This document shows positions 36,829 to 49,547 of a stretch of 64,000 nucleotides of DNA, piece after piece (position 1 is the stretch's first letter; the number at the start of each line of letters is the position of its first letter). This DNA comes from Haberlea rhodopensis (taxonomy: Eukaryota > Streptophyta > Magnoliopsida > Lamiales > Gesneriaceae). The stretch is from assembly GCA_907163345.1 (NCBI GenBank), contig CAJQUN010000014.1, positions 4,836,001-4,900,000 on the forward strand, read 5' to 3'. A program made the position numbers and the translations under genes. The notes under the pieces were generated by a model, which was given only the letters and a program-made list of their open reading frames with translations, did not search any database and was not told where the DNA came from.

Positions 36829-39800
36829 AGATAAAACTTCAAAAGCACAACTTTTTTTTTGATTGGACACAAATTTTATTAAATGAGTATAAAGATAATC
36901 AAACCCATTACATACGTACGTGTTTGAAGAAATCAATAATTGGTCGAGTAATTGACTATTAAACTTCATAAGAACAGGAAAACCAATCATCATTTATTAA
37001 TAAATTCGTTCGTCTCTTCTGCAAAGATTACAAAACATGAAGTCAATAGTGGAAGAACATTCTCAAGAAATTAAATCGACCAATTGGAATGACTCATTTC
37101 CCAAAATTCCTTGAAAATATCATTGTCTTGTTATCAGCTATTAATATTACCTGTTCATCCACAAAAAAATAACCTCCCTGATTTATTTTGAATTTTATTT
37201 TGATAAAAGGTCGCTTCCTAGTCAAAAACCTTAATGATGAGCATAACCGCCTTTTGATTCTACTGCTGGGACTTAACAAGAAAACAATTTTGAACTATCC
37301 ATTGACTCGTCATAATGCTAGTAAGTGATAAATCAAATAGATTGTTCATATGAAAAGTAAGAACAAATTAGCATTTTCACCACCATCATTGCTCTAACAT
37401 GCCAAAAAACATGGCTGAAGCTCACAGATATACCATCGAAAGAAAAGGGAAGTAACAATTAAACATGACAAATTGGATAAACATCAGGAAAGGAGCATAC
37501 CAACTTGAGGTTTGACAAAGAAAATGAAACATGCAGCGAGATTTGAACACTGGAATGAAATTGTTTTTCTTATTTTTTTTGCACGATGAATACTTAAGGT
37601 TACACATTGTGCTATTTAAAAATTACAAGATATATGAAAAATTCACAAAAGATCTGGTTCTTCCTTGTTTTAGAATCCATAATGCACGTTAGTTTCTTTG
37701 TACAGATGATCCTTCGCAGAAACTTCCTTGTGAGGGTAGTTTCTTCATTTGGTTTGATGATTCCTTGTGTGGGTTGTTCTTCATTTGGTTTAAATATGTT
37801 ACCATTTCTCACTGATTAAGTTTCCCGTTGAGTCGTCATCGATTGTTGGTTTGACATTCTTGTTTCCTTATTTACTCCTGAAATTTCGAATCTTTACTTT
37901 TTTATTTTCCTCAACAACTTCTATGCCTCGCTTTTGTTTCTGTCAATGATATGTGATATTTTGTTGTTGCTAATACATAAGGCAACAGAAGACTAGAACC
38001 CAAGAAAATAAACAACTAATTTTGAGTGATATATTAGAAAGGCAGAAATCAAGTGCAAGAGTTAGGTACATATTGCGAAACATGTTTTTTTCTGCAAATA
38101 TCACATCAAAAAGATGCAAATGCAGTACGACGAGCCAAGCATTATGGCAATGCTGTCAGCCAGTTTTGGGAACCAGGCAACAATCCTGATTTCACGACAC
38201 CTCTGCCAATGCTCTCAGCCAGTTTTGCAGCTCCAATAAAACCATGGTTCACAAAAACTGTCGTGGGACCGGAATCGCAGCATCCGCGAACCATGGAGAA
38301 AAGCCAAGCTTGTAGGAGTCAGATGGAATTGATACGAGGTTTGCAATTCCGTGAATGCTGTAGGCATAGAAAATAGCAAAAAAAAAACTGAACAAGTTCG
38401 ACAAAAAGGTTATTTAGATCCTTAGCAACAATAAAAGCTTTTGGCAATCCACAGAATTAGAAACTCTCAAAGGCATATTGAACAATATGATATTAAGATT
38501 ATTTAAATTTCCATGAAACATAGAATATTCATGAAATTTAATTTTTTATTTAAATTTTAAAATAACATGATTAAAAATATTTTACTTTATATAAAAATTA
38601 TTTTGTAACGATTTATTTTACTCAATTATTTTAAAATATCCAGTTAATAATATAATTTTATTTTCTAAATGGCAAAATTCAAGTTGATGGAGGGTAGCTT
38701 CTGGAAAGTTTTAAGATTTTGATAGATTGGGTTTCTAAGAATGGAAAGATTACAAAGTTGTTTTTAAGGGGCAAAAAAGAAGCTAATTTGTGATGTAGTT
38801 GGATATAGAAAAAACTTTAAATGTATCATAAAGTTATTGATCCAGCTAATAATATTATGATTGCATAGTTTTGTTAAAATATTTTATTAATTTAGTTAAA
38901 TTTTTGAAGAGGGAAAGGATGAAAGAGTTATAATTTTAGTATAGCCAAATCTATTAATCGAGGAAGAGCGGAGCAAAAAAAATTTCACAGAACGTCCAAT
39001 AAGAAGTAGGCATTGGATGTGCAAAAAACACATTTCACAAGACAACGTTCAATAAGTAGACAACTTCCAAATTAAGATTTTATCCTTACAATCCCTTTCT
39101 CCAAATAAAGATCTTATCCTTACACTGACAAACATCGTCCGTCGTGGATTTATTGGTTGCTACTCTATAGGCATTACTCTTAAAGGGGTAACAACATTTG
39201 TATGTGAATATTCTCATCAATGCTGGATGAGAATACTGTATTATAATCCAATGATTTGACACTTAATGGCAATAGCATCAAACCAACCGCATTATACTGG
39301 GCTGCAATCGTTGGAAATAAGGAAGCTGTGATGTTAATGAACATAAACCCCATAATTGTTATACATTCCAAATCATTCAAATCGTTTACCAATCCATGCC
39401 ACAAAAAGACTCATGTGTATTTAATATCCATCTCCAAGAATGATGTTTAGGGGCTTTACTATTGACGTTAGTAATAGCTTATGAATTCATTGGTGAGGGT
39501 GAAATAATATTTAAACTGTTTGGTACGTGAGATAAAATGGTCCAGAGGTAATAAAACAAGATATGTTGCAGTCTGATTATACATACCTTACTCATCTCAT
39601 GCCATGTACCAAATAATGAAAATAATTGGAATGATATAATTTAATTTATATTAATTTTGTGGCACAAAATACCAGGAATTGGCTAGAATGAAGAAGCCAA
39701 AAGGTGGTTATGTTTTATTGATTTCGCTTGTTCAAGTTTTGTATTCCTCAGTGGAGCAAACTTCAGTTGGTGGCAAAATGGATCTACTCCCGGAAGTTTT

Positions 39801-40198
39801 GTATTATTACATTTAGCTTATTCGAAGGCATTATAAGAAAGGACAAAACAAAATATCATACATCAAATGTCAAACATGGTAATCATTAAGTTTCAAAACT
39901 ATGTAAGACTATGCTAAGGTAGAATTAGACCAGATCAAGGGTCATAAATGGCCCTGAACCGGTTCGGAACCGGCCCGTGCTCAATAAGCCAGTTAATCGG
40001 GTCAATGATTCGACGGGTCGGACCCGTAACCGGTTAATGATCATAATTTTTGAACCCTTGTACGAGTTTATTTTAATTTTTTTTTAACAAAACTCACTAC
40101 CTCCAACTTGAATAATTAGATTGAACCACTAAGTTATAAACTTGAATAAATAGCTTTAACCACTAAGCTACAATAGACTTGTTGATCTAATAGAGTGT

Positions 40199-40247
<49 letters not shown>

Positions 40248-40392
40248 CGAATAATATATCTTACACATTCTGATTATTTGAGTTGTAGTTTATTTCACGT
40301 TATTTTATTATTAATACAATGAGGAAAAGATAAAATTAATGATGAAGGTGAGTGCATATAAAATTATTTGGCCGTTTCCTTAAAAAATAAAT
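36829..40392. other. Gene-poor interval
   Basis: No open frame here has a domain I recognise. An open frame at 38053-38376 codes for a Cys/His/Pro-containing sequence without family resemblance. Bases 39930-40040 contain clustered CCGGTTCGG and GGGTC words like a hAT subterminal zone, but no matching second end was found. A TA microsatellite lies at 40199-40243. Confidence 0.5.
40199..40243. repeat. (TA)n microsatellite
   Basis: About 22 TA units with one CA interruption. Likely length-variable. Confidence 0.9.
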
Positions 40393-41005
40393 TAATGATG
40401 AAGGTGTGTGCAGTAACTTAGGGTTTCAGCGCCCGTCGCTTTCTTCTCCTTCAATGGATTATCGTATCTTCCTTCTATTTTTTCTTTGTTTTCATCGTCC
40501 CCTCCATGGTTATTTCTTGGATGGTGGTGTTATTTTCGGTGGGGTGTGTGGTTTGGTGGCGATTTTCGTGGTTTATTTGGTTGTCTTTGTGAGGTTGGCG
40601 GTTGTGGTCGTTTGCGGGGGATCTATTGGTGATGGGTTTGGTTTAGGGGGTGGTAGTTTTGGTGGTAGTGGCTTTGATAGGGCCGTCGGTTTTGCGGGTG
40701 GGTTTGGGGTTAGGGGCGTCAGATTTGGGGGACGGGGTGGGGTTGCTGGAGTCGCCGGAGGTGGTGGGCGGTGTGCTGGCAACTATGGAGGAGAGGGTGG
40801 GTCCAGTGCTGGCAGTGTTGGTGGACTCCGAGCCTTTGGTCTGTTGGACCTTTTTTGGCTGGTTTTTTGGCGGTGGTTGCGCTACAACCCGCCTCTCACC
40901 ATGACTCTTCTTGATTCAAGTGCCTGGATCTTGGGAGCAATCTGGCCATTCTTTTGCATATGCATACCTATATGCGTTGCTTATCTTTTTTCTTTTATGG
41001 GTTTC

Positions 41006-42254
41006 TGTTTGAATCGAAGAGGGGGGGTGAATGAGATTCCTTGGCTACTTTAGCTTTTTAAAATGAGTTTGCAAAAACAAAAGAGTTTGCGCTTGCGGAA
41101 GCCTTACGTCAATCGATAAATAAAAAGAATAAGTAAATATATGCGTAATGAAAAATAAAGCAATAAAAGACACAAAGATTTGTTATAGAAGTTCGGCGAT
41201 GAATCGCCTACGTCTCCTCTTCCCGGTTAGATAAATGATCTTGGCCTTGAGGGCTCCAAGTTAGCCACAACCCAACTCTTCCCGAGGACACTACTCTTCA
41301 CGAGTACACAACGCTCTTCCCGAGCACAATACTCTTCACGAGTACACAAAGCTCTTCACGAGCTATCAACACTCTTCACGAGTCTTCTTGGCCTTAAGGG
41401 CTCCAAGGATAGCCACAACACAGGCACCAACTTTACTTGTTGGCGACTTTACAATTCAACTTGCTTTGGTGTTGGAGGACCTTTACAATAAACCAACTAA
41501 CACCTTCATGGTGTACTCACACGAAGACAACAAGACTCTATCAAAAGAAAACAATTACAAGCTCCAATACAACAACAGTGTATGGAGTTTGCAATGCTAT
41601 AATAAATTTGAATTATGCAAAGCTTTGATGAAGTTTGTAGGCTTGTTCCTTGTCTTCAAAATGCTCCAAAACATCAATATTTATAGTGTAGGAAGTCCCC
41701 TAGGCTCCTACTAGCCGTTGCTACACAAAAGGCTGAAATCACTCGTGCATCCCCTCGGACATCGCCTCAGGCGATCACCATCGCCGCGCCCCAACGGTCA
41801 GCAGATCACACGCATCGCCTCAAGCGATGGGTCGATCGGCTCAGGCGATCCAATGCCAAAATCAAAGCCGTAGCCTCAGCATGTCCAAAATCTCCATCGC
41901 CTCAAACGATCCAGACATCGCCTCAGGCGTTCAAGCCATCGCCTCAGGCGATCATGCCATCGCCTCGGGCGAACTCCCCCTGCGCGCATGGCTCGACATT
42001 GCCTCTGTCGATTGTCGTGGCGAAGTCCCCATGGCTGCCATCGCCTCGGGCGATGGTCACCATCGCTTGGGGCGATCCATGCCAGAATGTGCACAAATGA
42101 TTTTCTTCATTTCAATCCATTTTTAATCACTTTATCTGCACACTAAGTACACACATTAGTATAACAAACACAAGTTTTGTTGATCATCAAAACTCAAAAA
42201 TAAACCGGAGATAATTTAACGCATTAAACACAACCATGCGTTTAAGGCTCAACA
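41006..42254 (-). repeat. 3' LTR of the gag-only element
   Basis: On the plus strand it runs TGTTTGAATCGAAG to GGCTCAACA. TATTTATA near 41678-41685 is a TATA box read on the minus strand. Next to its right end, ATCTCCCCCTTTTT (42255-42268) is the polypurine tract of the minus-strand element. Confidence 0.92.
41753..42087. repeat. Cluster of CATCGCCTCAGGCGAT near-palindromes in the LTR
   Basis: At least ten variants of ATCGCCTCAGGCGAT or ATCGCCTCGGGCGA recur at irregular spacing; the same cluster is in the other LTR (45424-45752). The half-sites CGCC and GGCG can pair. Whether it is a protein-binding array or a mere expansion is unknown. Confidence 0.75.
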
Positions 42255-42268
42255 ATCTCCCCCTTTTT

Positions 42269-42949
42269 GATGATCACAAAACTTGATAAACTTGAATATG
42301 TAATTATGCATGAAATGTGAGTAAACATGACTCCCCCTTAACAATTGCATAGCACATACAAGATACCAAGTCCCCTCAAACCATGCATACAAGCTCTCCC
42401 CCTTAAACTATGCATGAGTTAAGTTTCAAGTTAAGCTTCAAGTTTAACACAACATTCTCCCCCGTTTTGTGATATTAATAAAGCACAAAATTTAAATAAA
42501 CATAGCATAATTTAACAATCTACACATGTTCATCATCAAGCATGTAATAAGCATAACAAGCCTAAGATTAAATCATAGAGATGAACCACAAACATGTGTT
42601 TAAGGCAATCAACAATAAATTCCAAGTGTTGCAAAGTGTGCATATGTTCTACCATGAGTTCATGCACTTATGCCCAATTATCATTATAATTATCAATGCA
42701 TCATTAGATAAGATTATTAATCACATAATTGCACATTTCCACATAGCAAATTCAAATTTGAATACAAGGCATGTCAAGATACTTACTATAAAAGGATAAG
42801 CATACATCATGCATTAAACAATTTATATGTGCATATGCTAAGGGGTTATGCATTTTACTCCAATGAATATTGAGCTTCATATTTATTGGTCACAATTAAT
42901 TTGTGCCAATTAAACTTTGAATTGCTCTTTTAAAGTGCATAAAATAATT
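42269..42949 (-). other. Untranslated 3' part of the gag-only element
   Basis: AT-rich sequence between the gag stop and the polypurine tract. It holds several further CTCCCCC words (42320-42470) resembling extra polypurine tracts on the minus strand, and no pol-like coding. Confidence 0.6.
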
Positions 42950-44591
42950 TTAACTTCGATGACAAGAGTGCGTTCTTGTCATTGGTCCTATGCCTCGCGC
43001 CTCTTCTATAGTGGTGAATAATATAAACTCCTCCTTTGAGTTGCTTGTGCCTTCATCCTCCATTCCATTGTTGTCCCTACAAAACAAATTAACAATAGGA
43101 GGATCTTTGGTACCCATTTGATTTTTGGGTCCTAGAGGGTTAGCTTTCATTGGCACCTTTGGAATCCATTTCCACTTTTTGTTAGGTTGGTATTGGATTC
43201 TAGCAAACCTACACTTGTTCTTGGTATGCCCATTTTTACAACAATAGTTACAAGTAGGAGAATCATGCTTTGCTTTAGCCAACATGCTTGAAAAAGTTTT
43301 TGATTTGCTTGAGAAGCCAAATCCGGCTTTATCAAAGCTACAACGTTGCAAGCCAAGCAATTCATTCATCTTTAGACTACTTTCACTAAATTTGCAAAAA
43401 GATATTTTTAAAGAATCTAATTCATTTTTCAAAGAATTATTTTCTTCATCTTTCTTAGCAACCTCAAGTTTGAGTAATTTGTTACTCATCTTGGTTTTGC
43501 CAAGAACATCTATAAGCTCATTATAAGAATCTAAAAGTTCATCAAAGGAAGGTACCTCATCATCGCTTTCACCTCCTTCATCTATGTCATCTTTGGCCAT
43601 GAGACAAATGTTGATTTCTTCTTCATCGGAGTCACTATCACTCCATGTAGCTATTAGGGCCTTCTTCTTGCCTTTATCTTCATTCTTCTTCCTAGGACAC
43701 TTGTTGGCATAATGACTTTTTTCTTGACAATTATAACAAGTTACCTCTTTTTTGGATTCTTGTTTGGTAGCACTAGAGGCCTTTGGCTTGCTATGTTTGT
43801 TGAAGAACTTCTTGAACTTCCTAGTGAACAAGATCATCTCTTCATCCTCATCATCATCTTCATCCTCGGATTGATCTTTTCTCCCAACCAAGGCAATCCA
43901 TTTTCTCATAGATCTATCCTCCTCCTTTATTCCTTTCCTTGTAGATACTTCAAGTTCATGGGTCACCAATGTGCCATGAAGCTCATCAAGGTCGTAAGAT
44001 GCGTTCTCTCCTTTGTTGGACTCGATGATGGCGGTTCTCTTTGCATCCCAATCCTTTGGCAAGGCTCTTAAAGCTCTCCTCCATATTTGCTTTGGAGGGT
44101 ACTTCTCTCCAAGTTGGGCAAGCTCGTTTATGATTTGAGTGAGCCTCCTAAACATTGAATCTACCTCTTCTCCGGACTCCATCTCAAATGTCTCATATTT
44201 GAGTTGTAGGAGGTCTATATTTGTCTCCTTCACTTGGTTGGTTCCTTCATGACAAATTTGTAATTTGTCCCATATCTCTTTTGCGATTGAGCACATTGAG
44301 ATCCGGTTGTACTCCTTCATATCTAAAGCACAATGCAAAATATTAATAGCTTTGCGAAATTAAAATCATATCCGCTCTTGTGAAATCGTCCATTTCTTTG
44401 GGAACACTTATTCCCCCAACTTCCTTTAAAGGAATATGTGGACCTTTCACAATGATCTTCCATAGGTCATAATCTACGGATTGGATGTATAGAGAAATTC
44501 TATTCTTCCAATACCCATAGTTATCACCCGTGAAGAGCGGAGGTCTATTTGTCGATTGACCTTGAGCAAACTCATTTGCTAGTTTAGCCAT
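42950..44591 (-). pseudogene. Gag polyprotein of the gag-only element, one frameshift
   Basis: The likely start is the ATG at 44591 (MAKLANEFAQGQSTNRPPLF). An N-terminal segment with GDNYGYWKNRI (DUF4219-like) runs to a stop at 44343. The frame then changes near 44345-44370 and continues as the UBN2-type gag core (HCALDMKEYNRISMCSIAKE) to 42950. Inside are a CCHC knuckle (CYNCQEKSHYANKC), an acidic Asp/Ser-rich region, a coiled-coil-like stretch, and a second, variant Cys/His cluster (CNYCCKNGHTKNKC). Gag would assemble particles using pol supplied by another element. One indel is the only clear break. Confidence 0.88.
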
Positions 44592-44625
44592 ATAAAAGTT
44601 TTGATTTAAAAAACAAAAATCAAAT

Positions 44626-44640
44626 GGCTCTGATACCACT
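44626..44640 (-). other. Primer binding site of the gag-only element
   Basis: On the minus strand it reads TGGTATCAGAGCCA, complementary to the 3' end of plant initiator tRNA-Met, and abuts the LTR at 44641. Confidence 0.88.
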
Positions 44641-45929
44641 TGTTGGAATCGAAGAGGGGGGTGAATGAGATTCCTTGGCTACTTTAGCTTTTTAAAATGA
44701 GTTTGCAAAAACAAAAGAGTTTGCGCTTGCGGAAGCCTTACATCAATCGATAAATAAAAAGAATAAGTAAATATATGCGTAATGAAAAATTAAGCAATAA
44801 AAGACACAAAGATTTGTTATTGAAGTTCGGCGATGAATCGCCTACGTCTCCTCTTCCCGGTTAGATAACCTCCAACCGAGGTTCCACTAGAATAAATGAT
44901 CTTGGCCTTGAGGGCTCCAAGTTAGCCACAACCCAACTCTTCCCGAGTTTACAAAGCTCTTCCCGAGCACACTACTCTTCACGAGTACACAACGCTCTTC
45001 CCGAGCACAATACTCTTGACGAGTACACAAAGATCTTCACGAGCTACCAACACTCTTCACGAGTCTTCTTGGCCTTAAGGGCTCCAAGGATAGCCACAAC
45101 ACATGCACCAACTTTACTTGTTGGCGACTTTACAATTTACCAACTTGCTTTGGTGTTGGAGGACCTTTACAATAAACCAACTAACACCTTCACGGTGTAC
45201 TCACACGAAGACAACAAGACTCTATCAAAAGAAAACAATTACAAGCTCCAATACAACAACAATGTATGGAGTTTGCAATGCTTTGAATTATGCAAAGCTT
45301 TGATGAAGTTTGTAGGCTTGTTTCTTGTCTTCAAAATGCTCCAAAGCATCAATATTTATAGTGTAGGAAGCCCCCTAGGCTCCTACTAGCCGTTGCTACA
45401 CAAAAGGCTGAAATCACTCGTGCATCGCCTCGGACATCGCCTCAGGCGATCACCATCGCCGCGCCCCAACGGTCAGCAGATCACACGCATCGCCTCAGGC
45501 GATGGGTCGATCGCCTCAGGCAATCCAATGCCAAAATCAAAGCCGTAGCCTCAGCATGTCCAAAATCTTCATCGCCTCAAACGATCCAGACATCGCCTCA
45601 GGCGTTCAAGCCATCGCCTCAGGCGATCATGCCATCGCCTCGGGCGAACTCCCCCTGCGCGCATGGCTCGACGTCACCTCTATCGATTGCCGTGGTGAAG
45701 TCCCCATGGCTGCCATCGCCTCGGGCGATGGTCACCATTGCCTGGGGCGATCCATGCCAGAATGTGCACAAATGATTTTCTTCATTTCAATCCATTTTTA
45801 ATCACTTTATCTGCACACTAAGTACACACATTGGTATAACAAACATAAGTTTTGTTGATCATCAAAACTCAAAAATAAACCGGAGATAAATTAACGCATT
45901 AAACACAACCATGTGTTTAAGGCTCAACA
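44641..45929 (-). repeat. 5' LTR of the gag-only element
   Basis: Plus-strand ends TGTTGGAATCGAAG and GGCTCAACA. It contains short CTCTTCACGAGTACACAA-type repeats (44940-45065), the TATA signal (minus, 45351-45360) and the CGCCTCAGGCG cluster. Confidence 0.92.
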
Positions 45930-46566
45930 GTTTCTAACTTGTGTATCGCTCTGTCGTCTTGTATATATGTATGATTATTCTGTTGTTATTATTGTTTATT
46001 GTTGTGTACCGTGTTTGTTTTCCTGGTTGGGTTACGTTTGTCTATTTTTTGTTGGTTTGAACATGCAATTTTGATGTGTTGTGGGTGGTTACCAGATCTG
46101 CTTCACTCATGGATACTGTATTAATCTTGACTGCTCGGTTATCCGATTCGTGTGCCATCCTTCAGAGTTCTTTGATGGTCGTGTTTTTGTTTGGGACATG
46201 GGATTGAGGGCTTGCACGGTTTTGGCCATTTTTTGGCCATTCTCAGTTTTTGCCTCTCATCTCACTGTATGTGTACCTTCAGTTATTGGAAGGCAGTCCC
46301 ATCTTCGAATTTCTTTGGGGACATGGTTAGAGGGGACTCGGTTTAGCTACGACGGCCCTTGCTCTGTATTGGTCATATCTTTATACTTCTATTGTGCAGT
46401 TTTCTCCTTGTCGACCTCTTTGTTCGCATATTTCTAGGCGTGTTCCTTTAATTAGCTGTGATTGGCTGTTGTATATTTTGTACCACTGTCTTTATTAATA
46501 TAATATTTCTTTATGCTAAAAATAATAATGATGAAGGTGTGTGTGTATGTAAGTATATATGATATG

Positions 46567-48235
46567 TGATAGGGTTGAATATTACGCGTTTTTACGCTAT
46601 GATATGTAATGGTTTTCGTGTTGATTCTTGAATTATTTTACGTTTTATGGTATATATTTCTATATTTCAGGAATCAATGTTGAAATTCATAAAAGGGGAA
46701 GAATCAAGCTAAAATGATGAAAAAATGAATAAAGTTGAAGAAAAGAGGAAAAAACCAGAATCCAAGACTCATGTAGCTCATTTCTCCTCACATTACTATA
46801 TGTTCAAGCCATTTTTTGGAAATGTGGTCCATATAAAAGATATAGAACTCTCTCTTATCTTCGCGTGGATAGCTGATTCATCAAATTCGGAGTTCGTATG
46901 AGAAAGTTACGGCCAAAATAAGAAACTCGCCAGAAGTTGAAAAAGGCGAAGAAAACTTTCTGTGAAACTCAATCGATCGAGCGAGCATTTCCGATCGATT
47001 GAGAAGGGTTGAAAAAGCCACGAAATTCTTACTGGAAGGCTGGATCGATCGGCCACTTTTCCGGATCGATCGGGACGAGGAGTTTTCATTAAAATACCTT
47101 CCTTGTAGAGTTTGTATGCAAAAGGGAAGTCCATAATTCTTTTCCCTATATATTATACACAAGATTTTCAACCCAAAAGAAGACTTTTAACCCTAGAAAA
47201 ACACCTCATACAGCCTCCATCTCAGCCCCCTTTCCTTCACCATCTCACCTCACGTCCATCCCTTCTCCAACCCAACCACACGTCCACTTCAGCCTTTCCC
47301 TCTACCAATCATACACGCCTCATCCAACTCCTTCACTCCATCTCACAGCCAGAACCTTGCACACTATCTATCATCTTCAACCTTTTAACCCTATGATTTG
47401 GAACAAGCCAACAAGATAATCGAAGAGCACGATCGAGAAAGAAGCGAGGAAGGATCGAGAATCAACGAACGAAGTCGACTCGGGAGTTTGCTTTTACTTT
47501 CTATTATTGGTTTTGAATTATAATTGGATTTGTTGTGTTTTTGATGATTGAGAAATATCAATAACATAGTTTGTCATTTTGATTTTGAGATTGAATTCAT
47601 ATATCCTCTATGTGCATGTGTTATTGTTCTTAATGCTTTTAAAGGATTGATCACCTTTGAATGATATTTTATTATAATTGAGATCGAGAGATGAAATTAT
47701 AATACGATATAATAATTCATGCCGCGTGTTAAAGATTGATATCGAGAGATAAAATCACATACGAGTGATAGCTTTGGGTTGTTTAATCTAAAGTTAGTGG
47801 TTTTCATAAAACGCATTCAACATTTAAATTGTTAATTACGTGAACGAGAGTTACTAGTTGCAATTTGATGTTAGACTTAATATAGCTCGAGAGAGTATAT
47901 TGAATAAATTTGGAAAACCCGTCACCTTAGAGATGTATGGAGAAAAGAATTGTAAGAGTTGGGTAGGTGAATAATTGTCTTGATACTTTCTTGTGGATTT
48001 TTCTCGTGATCGTCGACTATTTTGGTTGGATTATAATAGCTTAATTTAGTTTGTTTAATTATTAATTGATTATCGTAGGTTAAATATAGTTAAAAGAAAT
48101 CTTATTTGGTAATTGCTTGTTAGTCTCTGTGGGTTCGACAATCCGTATCTTCCTATCTATACTAAAACTTGACACCGTGCACTTGCGGTCAAAAATCGCT
48201 AGATTGGAATTAATTGTTTAAAATAAAAGCGATCA
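46567..48235 (+). repeat. Solo LTR of an unidentified LTR retrotransposon
   Basis: 1669 bp starting TGATAGGGTTGAATATTACG and ending AAAATAAAAGCGATCA, flanked by ATATG at 46562-46566 and 48236-48240. It includes GATCGATCGG words (46970-47080), a TATATATTATAC promoter-like word near 47145, and a C/T-rich stretch. The length and late GTCTCTGTGGGTTCGACA phrase suggest a gypsy family. No internal coding part remains. Confidence 0.8.
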
Positions 48236-48282
48236 ATATGTGCGCATATAGTTAGGTATTTATGTTTTCCGAAAACTATAGC

Positions 48283-49510
48283 TTGCTGTGCTTCTGGTTA
48301 TTGGGTCAAGTTATTATTGCTTTCTACTAGGTTTTCGTGCTAAATCAGCGACTTTTAGCCAATTTTTTCTCCGTTTGGGATTTGCTGTGGCGTTTTTATT
48401 TTCCCAAACTCTGGTAGGGAAGGAGACCTCGATGCAAAAGGTCATCCGACTACCACGTCTGGTTTTTCTTTTCCACCTAAGGTCGCACATTCTTCAGTGC
48501 GGAAGCGTCCTCTGTATTTCATGGTTTCATTTGTGGTGTTGGGATGCCGGTGCTACCGTCTGGAGGTTGGGCGGACGCTTGTCCGTCTAAGGGTTCTGAT
48601 GCTGCTCCAACCGAATGATGAATTGTTTACTATGAATGTTCCTTGTCATCTTGTTTTTCCGGTTGACAGATGGTTTCGAAAGTGCTAATTGGTATCCTCT
48701 CGATGTAATGCCGTTTTGTTTCCACTGGGACATTTTTCTTGCTCTGGGCGCTTATCACTTCCTCGGCGGAGGTTGCAAGGCAACCCCACTGCTCGGCATG
48801 AGGCTTATTTGTTAGCATGAGCGGGATTGGGGGAATCTTGTGCATTATTTTGCGTGCGACTGGATAGTCGCGCAAGCTGTCCCCTTTTGGTACATTTATA
48901 TATTTCCCAAATATATACTAAGTTATTGCGTTGGTTGGTAGATATGTGTTTGTTTGTAGTTGTCATATGGTATTTGTAAATAGATATCTACGTGATACTA
49001 TTTTGCCTCTATGTTTCATTATTGGAGCAACGCTTCGTTTTGACTACTAAGCCTTTTTAGTTTCGTACGACATCCAGTGGTGTGGCTTTCAGTGGCAGAT
49101 TTGGATGCGAGAGCTTGTTCTTTTTAATCAGTTTATGTTGTTCGCCTATTCTTTGTTGTACCTTCAGATATTATGGAAGAAAGTTCTCTTACTCTTTCAC
49201 ATCCTAGGCTGCATGGTTTGAAGGGATATTATTCAGTTGTGGTGCTTCATGTACCATTCTGTCAAAGTCTTGTGCCTCTGCAGTGATGAACTTTCCCTTG
49301 ACACTTTTTCATAATTCTCTACCTAGGTATGTTTTTATATTTACCCATGATTGGAGTCGGAGCTTAGTTTCGGTTGGTTCACTTGTTTTACTTCTTAGGA
49401 TAGTGTGAGTTTTTTATTGTTATTTCATAACTTTGTTGTACTTCCTGATTTGGCTATTTTATAGTTAATATATTATCCGTTTTTGCTCAAAAATAATAAA
49501 ATAATAAAAA
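48283..49510 (+). mobile_element. LINE-like retroposon 2, about 1.2 kb
   Basis: Flanked by AAAACTATAGC at 48272-48282 and 49511-49521 and ending in AAAATAATAAAATAATAAAA. It shares a short phrase (TGTACCTTCAG-TATT-GGAAG) with retroposon 1 at a similar distance from the 3' end, and its length is nearly the same. No reverse transcriptase is visible. It could be a 5'-truncated LINE or a member of a short non-autonomous family. Confidence 0.55.
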
Positions 49511-49547
49511 AAAACTATAGCCTTCTTTGGGGTTTAAGAATTTGAAG

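Larger units (their letters stand above)
41006..45929 (-). mobile_element. Gag-only LTR retrotransposon (TR-GAG type)
   Basis: 4924 bp with LTRs at 41006-42254 and 44641-45929 and target duplications GTTTC at 41001-41005 and 45930-45934. The internal 2.4 kb codes on the minus strand for gag only, with no protease, integrase or RT. This matches the TR-GAG class of non-autonomous copia-like elements that borrow pol from relatives. The LTRs differ by several substitutions and indels (1249 versus 1289 bp), so the insertion is older than the Tat element. Confidence 0.93.
40411..46525 (+). mobile_element. Non-autonomous LINE-like retroposon 1, split by a gag-only LTR element
   Basis: The two outer parts (40411-41000 and 45935-46525) sum to about 1.19 kb once the LTR element and its duplicated GTTTC are removed. 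The left part starts in GGGTTTCAGCGCCC and has a G/T-rich stretch whose translation is Gly-rich. The right end is an A-rich tail (CTAAAAATAA). Long exact target duplications with an A-rich 3' end point to target-primed reverse transcription. No reverse transcriptase is present. Confidence 0.6.
40393..46543. repeat. 18-bp target duplications of retroposon 1
   Basis: TAATGATGAAGGTGTGTG at 40393-40410 recurs exactly at 46526-46543. A similar word also occurs near 40337, so the site was locally repetitive before insertion. Confidence 0.85.

Noticed and set aside
39930..40040. A second non-autonomous hAT
   Set aside because: The CCGGTT-rich stretch looks subterminal, but no matching end or 8-bp duplication was found.
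40406..41053. 215-codon Gly-rich open frame as a gene
   Set aside because: It lies in the G/T-rich part of a retroposon and its last ~16 codons are LTR sequence of an inserted element; composition alone explains it.
41827..42126. 99-codon frame, repeated at 45502-45801
   Set aside because: It is LTR sequence made of the CGCCTCAGGCG repeats; presence in both LTRs is not evidence of coding.
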